Source: Aquatica leii
Taxonomy: Eukaryota > Arthropoda > Insecta > Coleoptera > Lampyridae
DNA: 64,000 bases
Assembly: GCA_035610365.1 (NCBI GenBank)
Contig: CM069432.1
Coordinates: 108,457,529 to 108,521,528 of the forward strand
Direction of reading: 5' to 3'
A model generated the notes under the pieces. That model was not told the DNA's origin. It made no database searches and was given only the letters and a program-made list of their open reading frames with translations. Of this stretch, positions 57,874-64,000 are shown piece by piece. Made by a program: the position numbers and the translations under genes. Every line of letters begins with the position of its first letter. The first letter of the stretch is position 1.

Positions 57874-59765
57874 GCGGGTTGTACAAAAGATAATTGACCA
57901 TTAATTGGAGTTTAATCTTTGATTAAAGTATCATTATATTTTAATTGGAGTTTAACGGTCATTTAACTATATTTTGCGTTGCACAAAACTATAATTTCCG
58001 ATTAAACTCTTGTTAACAAAAGATTATCTAATTGGCGATATTTGGCTGATTAACCTATAATTAAAGTTTTTCAATAATAAAAAGTTCATGATTTACAGTC
58101 AAAACTAACTAATAAATTATAGCTACGTTTAATTCAAGTTTCGTTTAATACAAAATTATTAAAAAAATAATTATTAAACAAAAGTAATTATGTTGTTCCA
58201 CTTGTCTTCTTCCTCGAGTAGCTTTAAAGACATCTTCGTAGCACAAGGTTTATACGAGATAAAGAAAATTTTTTTGAATTGTTAAACGACATTGATTTCA
58301 AGAAGAGGTTTCGTTTAAATAAGGCCACCATAATAAACTTGGTACATGCAATTAAAGATAGAATCGAACCAACAAGCTATCGAAACTAATCCTTTGATGC
58401 AAGAGTACAAATATTAATGCTCTATTCAGCATATCACAAATGAAATGGTCAGGCTCTGCCATCAATATAGAAAGATGTCTAGAACTACCGAACAGTTATT
58501 GGAAACAAAACGATTGTTCTTTCGCATTTCTGGTTTTCTACGTGTTGTGGGAGCTATCGATTGCACACATGTGCATATACCATCACCCGATAGTCTAAAT
58601 GCTGAATCGTATCACAACAGAAAAGGATATTTTAGCATTAATGTTCAAGCGAGTTGCGATGCCGACTTAAAATTCATACATTTTATTGTTTATTGGCCAG
58701 GATCAGTACACAATAGTATCATTTTCAATAAATCTCTTCTTCCGATTGAATTTCGCAACGGTTACCTATTAGGTGATAGTGGATATTCATGTATTCCTCA
58801 TCTGCTTACATCTGGCAAATGCCAGTGAAGTAGCATAAAGCAGAGCACATATTATGACAAGTAATACCATAGAAAGGTTTTTTGAAGTTTTGCAGAGAGG
58901 ATTCCTTGCTTGGAATATGGTTACCGACTCTTAACTAGCACAACATTAATTGCAACAGTTCTTAATATACAAAATATATAAAAACAACAATTTTTTGTAA
59001 TTTTTTATTTATAAAACTAATACTGTGCTTTATATTTTTTTAAACTTGATTAAATAATATTACTTCTTTCAGTAATTGACAGTTTATAATTTTTTGCTTT
59101 TGAAATTTTTCTTATAAATAACTCGGGAGGAGTTGCCACAGGTTCTGCAGTAAATAGAAGTGTGCGAAAGACAAGAATACGAGATAATCCAGGTTGAGGT
59201 TCAGCCACATAAAATTATTCTCATTTGCCCATTTTTACTAAGGATACAAATTAATATTAGATTTCACAGATCTGTTTTATCTTCAGTTTCATATATACAC
59301 ACAAAGTTTCAGGTATTTTGCTGTTCGGAGGCCTGTTTTAGTCGATGCATTACATTCGTTAGTGATGTTTGTTGACACCGAACATTTTTTTTCAAATATA
59401 AATTTTATAGAATTAGAAATTTTCTATCGGTAAATATTTTCCATAATGATAATATAACTATTTATAAGAAAACGTGAATAATATTGTAATACAATTGTAA
59501 TACTCACTTTACTACAATATTTATTATTCTTTCTTGATTTAAGTAAATATTTGTAAATAATCTCCATTTTGATAGTCATTTTTGTTTCATAAACTGACAT
59601 TAAAACGCGCGGTTGTCAAGTTGACTAGCAGTTGATGGTCGATTAACTAATGGACCGTTAATCATAGATTAAATTGTTTTGTGCAACGCAATTGAATGGT
59701 AATCAACCATCATCTTTAATCAACGATAGTAAATCACCAATTAACCAGACTTTTGTGCAACCCGC
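57874..59765 (+). mobile_element. PIF/Harbinger element, degenerate
   Basis: Inverted ends GCGGGTTGTACAAAAG (from 57874) and CTTTTGTGCAACCCGC (to 59765) frame 1.9 kb. Subterminal stretches on both sides repeat TTAATC and GTGCA(A/C)-containing motifs. The flanks share TA, consistent with a decayed 3-bp TWA-type duplication. It contains a broken Harbinger transposase at 58248-58925. A separate Myb-like ORF, usual in these elements, was not recognised; the open frame at 59160-59375 does not look like one. Confidence 0.78.
58248..58925 (+). pseudogene. HARBI1-type Harbinger transposase, broken
   Basis: The frame from 58248 reads RDKENFFELLNDIDFKKRFR then LNKATIINLVHAI, the N-terminal helix region. 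Stops follow up to 58445. The longest open part (58445-58828) reads RVVGAIDCTHVHIPSP with the first catalytic Asp, then VYWPGSVHNSIIF, where family members normally have the catalytic Asp in SVHDS and this copy has Asn. YLLGDSGYSC follows. After another stop NTIERFFEVLQRGF gives the box with the third acidic residue. The Asp-to-Asn change would by itself abolish catalysis. Confidence 0.82.
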
Positions 59766-60470
59766 TATTTAATTAATAACCACACTGAACTAAAAAAAAG
59801 TATCGAATTAAAATAAATTTGAACAACTTGCATAGGTTTATGTTTATTATTAAAAAAAATTAATATTTGGTGGATCCACTCTTTACCTTTCTTACAGCAG
59901 AAATTTTTTTTTGCTAAAGATTCTATAAGCTTTTTACAGTTTTCGGAACTGATAACGTTTCACTCTAGTCGCAGGCGATTTTTAATTTCTTTCGATATTA
60001 TTTTTCTGAAACTAAGCTATTATGCGGACATCTTTGTGGCAAGTTACATTGTCTGGTTGGAACTCCGTATCGCCAAAAGTTGTTATTTAGTTAATTTTGG
60101 ATTCGCTTCGAAAAAAATGATGTTGCAGTTGTTTTAAAATCCTGCGAACCCTTGCAATCAGCACTGTCGTCTGCAAGGAACGTACATATTTAATAATCAG
60201 TGTACTACCAGAGCTATATAGACATACCCATCCTTTAACATCTCACAAGTCTTTGTCTCTTTAAAGCTAATAAACTAGTGTTCGATTTGCGTTTGAAGTT
60301 AGACAACGGGAGTAGATCAATCCCACGAGGATGCCATAAGAATGTAAATGTTTAAGTATGAACCAAAATAAACAAAAGTCTTAATAAACATAAGTTCTCT
60401 TTTTTATTTTGCAAAAATTTGCATTTTCTTATCATAGTTTGCTGTTGTTGTCAGTGCATAAGTTTTCGTT
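59766..60470. other. AT-rich stretch, no gene seen
   Basis: No gene was recognised. A slightly GC-richer patch at 60140-60350 shows no clear open frame. Confidence 0.4.
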
Positions 60471-60478
60471 TACTATAG

Positions 60479-60635
60479 CTTGTTACTCTAACGCAGAACT
60501 GGCTACATGTGCTGCTTACTTAAACTTTCTGCAGAACAGTGATCTTTTGGATGACATTCCTTTAGACCAAAAGCAGCAAATGTGGTTACACTATAACTCC
60601 AGCTTATTTTTCGATTGCCATTTACACTTTTCTAC
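60479..60635 (+). CDS. Candidate internal host exon, unknown protein
   Basis: After a good acceptor (TTTACTATAG, exon from 60479; alternative AG at 60496) a frame with normal amino-acid composition reads CYSNAELATCAAYLNFLQNS and then DLLDDIPLDQKQQMWLHYNS. It ends at the strong donor GTAGGT at 60636, two bases into a codon. No family is recognised. The open frame would stop right after the donor, as expected of intron sequence. Its neighbour at 60798 is phase-compatible. Confidence 0.4.
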
Positions 60636-60797
60636 GTAGGTAGGATGGGATAGATTTCTTTCTTTGAAAATTTTTGAAAATATTAGTCTATGGGACTCCT
60701 GTAATAGTCTTGAGGAACTGTAGATACGACTTAAACAAAAATGTCGATAAGTTCGAGTCAATGAGAGGGTTTTAGAAAGAGTTTGAGTATTGTTCAG

Positions 60798-60855
60798 ACT
60801 AGAATGTAGTGCCTGCTTGGAAATGGAAGGCGAGAACTGCGATCATATTATGTAA
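60798..60855 (+). CDS. Candidate terminal exon, Cys-containing
   Basis: Following an AG at 60796-60797 one frame reads LECSACLEMEGENCDHIM and stops at 60853-60855. Phase matches the candidate exon ending at 60635, and local GC content is higher than in the surroundings. The intron would be 162 bp. One in three random pairs would agree in phase, so support is modest. Confidence 0.28.
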
Positions 60856-62502
60856 TCCTGTTTTTTGTTTTTGCTAAAAGTTTACTTTGTTTATACATAA
60901 CACATAAGTAAATAAATAAAAGGTAAAACAAGAAATCTTCCATTATCTCCAGAACTGTTACTTTGCGGACCCATATTAATAAGACTTTTTGGTTTATTTT
61001 GATTAGTGCTACTACCTCTTTAATTATTTTACGTTCTTTTTTTAACACTGAAGATAGAGAATAGACATAAAACGGCGTCCAACGATTTTTCTAACAAGAG
61101 ATGACCGTATACACACGGAAGCTTTCAAATGACATTATATAGTACGAAGCGCAAAATTGTCCCTATGAAGAAAGAAAGTTTTTATTATCGTTACATAGTT
61201 CCATTACAGGTATATTATTATGCTTACTAATGTCGCATAATTCTTGATTGTGCTAAAATATAGCACTAGGATAATATTAGCTACAATTATTTTACGAAGG
61301 TACAGTAAATTATAGCTAGTCTTGCACATTGACATTCACTAGATTTCAACAACAAGGAACTTGTGTATGGTACTGCGTAATGTGCGGTTTAGACGGGTAT
61401 GAAAAACAGTGATGACAAAAGAATAATGAATTCTCTAGTTATGTAACAATTTTGTATTACTTTGAAACCAATTTTTTGCATTTGAAACAGTTCAAATTGG
61501 TTAAGCAATAAAATACGTAGGTAAACCAAATAGTTATTTATTAATAAAATGGAATATTTTTTCTTGTTTGATTTTAATTGGCTTGGTCATTTTAACCATT
61601 AATACATAAAAGTAACAACTATATATTTTCTTTAACTAATTATCATTTAAAGGGATTTTAAATAACAATAATTGGAGGAGTACTATTTACCATGCTTCCA
61701 TAACAAGACTTGAAAAAGAACAGCGTTAAAAGAAAGCTAGGGATGTTGCTTCGGTCGATTCGACGTGACTTTAAAAACGTTTGGCTTCGGCCTAATCAGA
61801 TGCAAAATTCAGTATTTGCCTGGTCAAAACAATAAAACTACCAATTGAAGCTTCTTGGAACACTGGTTTAACAAAAACTTCAAACACAAATTTTATGGAA
61901 AAAACGATTTAATATTTTAAATACGTGTGATATTTATAGTGTTTGAACAGAATTTTTTTTTGAATATGAACAAAATTAATTACCTCAGAAAATTTCATGA
62001 AAATTCGAATAGTAAAAGCAAAATATTAAGCACTTTCGTTATCAAAAATTACCGGTTGTGCTTTGTTAACATTACTTCCGTAGCGTATTTTAAGTAAAAT
62101 GGTAAAAAAAATATTTTTGCACAAAAATGTACCATATACATACTTACTTTTACTTACCTTTCTTATAATTGCTTATAATTTTGAATGTTACTTTCTTAAT
62201 TTTAGAGGAGTGACTTTACCCACTTCACTAGAAGTTGTTAATAACTTATTTCACTTGTTTTATACAGGTTTTTCACGCTACACGGCACGGATTGTGGCCT
62301 AAGTACGTGACTTAAAATATTTCACTTTTGGGATATATCAAAGTCTATTATGGTTACTTTTTGAAATTATTTTTATAATATACAGGGTAAATCCTGTATA
62401 TGTTGATCGAAAACTTTTTTTTGTTGGTCTTTTGTTTAAATAGGACGACAATCTTTGGATTTTTAGACAATAGTTTCTCAGAGATATAATTAAGGGAATT
62501 GT
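60856..62502. other. AT-rich stretch, no gene seen
   Basis: The open frame at 62099-62302 is hydrophobic at first and then exon-like (GVTLPTSLEVVNNLFHLF), with an AG before it near 62205; nothing identifies it. ATACAGGGTAAATCCTGTAT at 62382 is a short palindrome resembling a transposon end. Confidence 0.4.
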
Positions 62503-62943
62503 ACATTATAACGAATTTTATTATTAAAACTAATAAATTTAAACTACTAAAAATATTTTTTACTTATACTAAAAATATGTACACTTTTAAATTAACCGAA
62601 CTAATTAAATCTAATAATATTTAATAAAAACACTTACACTAATTTATATCACTTACACGAAGATAAGATAAAGTCCGCGGATAGCTTCACACACTTATTT
62701 ACACTAAGGTCACGTACAAGGTTATACTCCGTATATTTATCTGCACACACGCGTTAATCACTTATTTATTTCAACTTGAATAATCTTCTTAACAATGCCG
62801 TCTTCACGTAACGGGAATAACTGACCTACGATTTGTTTGTTAGGTATTTATACACATTTTGGAAATCCTCCTCGAGTGTTCCATATCTTTCGGTATACGT
62901 TCTAGAAGATGGAAGGCTCTTGAATTTGAGAACGTTTCAATAT
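62503..62943 (-). repeat. Second solo LTR related to the gypsy LTR
   Basis: The LTR is about 62507-62939, minus orientation: it starts TATAACGAATTTTATTATT and ends GAGAACGTTTCA. It is collinear with the reverse complement of the 448-bp gypsy LTR, sharing ACACTTTTAAATTAACCGAA, AAAAACACTTACACT, AATCTTCTTAACA, ACTGACCTACGATTT and TTCTAGAAG. The flanking tetramers ACAT and ATAT differ by one base, consistent with an old duplication. The LTR shares AAAGTCCGCGGATA with the 36.6-kb copy, which the intact gypsy lacks. Confidence 0.85.
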
Positions 62944-64000
62944 TAATTATTATATTTTTGTAACAGCTTTTTAATCACATTTCTTGGTTTTCCTTTTCAT
63001 TACTTTTCAAAATGATAGATGATTCAATGTTTAGGTCGTTTTCTATAGAAAGCATGCCCACAGATATGAATATAATGTTCTGTAATATTCATTTTGCTCT
63101 TTTTTATTTGAAAAAAAAATACGAAAACTGGGACCGTTCTCGGGATGGTACGAAAATTATGCTGTGACTTAATAGCACAGTTTCTAACATCTGAAAAAGG
63201 AAAAAAGAAAATAATGCTATGATGTTAATATAAAAATTTTTGTATTAAATGCGTTTCGTATTTTAACAATCTCTTAATGGCAATCATTTACCTATATTAG
63301 GCCCGGTTGCGTAAAGCATTTTTAACTTAGACGATGTGGTTAATTACGTGATCAATTATTTTCCTGACGACATTGTCAACATATTTAGTCACTTATGCTT
63401 TATACATCGGGCATTACAGTCACAGTCACAGTATTAATAGAACAAAATAAGTTGAATTTCTTATTGAAATTTTTTAAACAAGCGAACACAGTTCAAGTTT
63501 TTCTACATAATTGATATGCGCCATTTTAACTGTCTGTGTACCTCCAAATAACCATTAAAAAACGTATGCTTAGATTTTAAAAATTCGTATATTTCGAACA
63601 CGCATTTAAAGTATAATAACCCTATTCGTTAATAAGATTGCTTGTGTGAATTAAAGTCCAATACTTTATATGTTTGTTTCTTTATAAAATCACATGCACA
63701 TGGTGAAAATTGGTGTTAAATAAGTATCGTCGCATTTGCCATGCCAATTTTTCTCAATTAGTACTTGGACGTTAATGAATTTGTCTTTGTTTATACAGTT
63801 TTACTTATGCAATTCATATAAAAGCACTCGTCTAATTGGAATTTTCATTTCGAACTTTACTTTGAATGTTTTGTGAACGAAATTTAAATTTATTGGTAAA
63901 TAAGATTATTTATTAATTTTGAAAAGGTAAACCGATTTGCAATCATTTTAAGAAAAAGAAAGGAATCATTTTAGGTTTCGAATATTTTGGTTGACTTTCC
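62944..64000. other. AT-rich stretch, no gene seen
   Basis: No open frame, RNA gene or repeat was recognised to the end of the window. Confidence 0.5.

Noticed and set aside
1-64000. tRNA genes, CRISPR arrays, bacterial-type operons
   Set aside because: No B-box-like GGTTCGA with a foldable cloverleaf was found; no regularly spaced repeats; ribosome-binding sites and operons do not apply to this eukaryotic DNA.

Overview
This window is AT-rich eukaryotic nuclear DNA, almost certainly from an insect. Short spliceosomal introns (GTAAGT...AG) sit inside transposase genes. The repeat content (hAT, IS630/Tc1/mariner, piggyBac, PIF/Harbinger, pogo, Ty3/gypsy, Jockey, Penelope-like and an RTE-type 3' tail) is typical of an arthropod genome. 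The order is not resolved; the RTE-type tail at 45.5 kb resembles sequence I associate mainly with Lepidoptera. No complete host gene is visible. Most of the window reads as intergenic or intronic DNA loaded with transposons of different ages. A few short stretches could be host exons (about 1.3, 11.9, 33.6, 48.3 and 60.5 kb) and are marked as candidates only.

The centre of the window (15.9-25.8 kb) is a three-level nest, each level confirmed by its own target-site duplication. A hAT element (15874-25825, 8-bp TSD GTTTATAG) was entered by a multi-exon IS630/Tc1-type transposon (16722-25476, TA TSD, DD81E spacing by my count, close to the DD82E 'Sailor' group). That transposon was in turn entered by a 6.6-kb Ty3/gypsy retrotransposon (18145-24737, TSD ATAT, two 448-bp LTRs identical by eye). 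The gypsy sits inside the roughly 51-bp last intron of the transposase.

The gypsy element is the most interesting object. After gag, protease, RT, RNase H and integrase it carries an additional 3' ORF in the env-like position. That ORF encodes a macro domain of the TARG1/OARD1 type (ADP-ribose binding or hydrolysis) followed by a CCCH zinc finger, and it runs through the polypurine tract into the 3' LTR. The copy is broken at several points, including the YLDD site of RT and the middle of the macro domain, although its LTRs look brand new.

From 26.1 to 32.1 kb two copies of a non-autonomous terminal-inverted-repeat element lie in opposite orientation, giving a large inverted repeat around a 1.7-kb spacer. 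Each holds a minisatellite built on ATCGATACGTATCG. The first copy contains an exact-length 710-bp inverted duplicate of 15433-16142, which spans a hAT end and its flank. The second copy was entered by two small hAT elements with clean 8-bp duplications.

The right half holds older relics: a hAT at 35.4 kb, a solo LTR at 36.6 kb with perfect TSD, a head-to-tail string of gag, Penelope-like GIY-YIG and pogo-like fragments at 37.7-39.5 kb, piggyBac at 41.8-43.0 kb, an RTE tail at 45.5 kb and Jockey at 46.7-47.4 kb. Further right are a 2.2-kb element with an intron-containing gene of unknown function at 53.2-55.4 kb, a hammerhead-like Penelope motif at 55.6 kb, a PIF/Harbinger element at 57.9-59.8 kb and a second related solo LTR at 62.5 kb. 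All homology calls were made by reading translations, not by database search.
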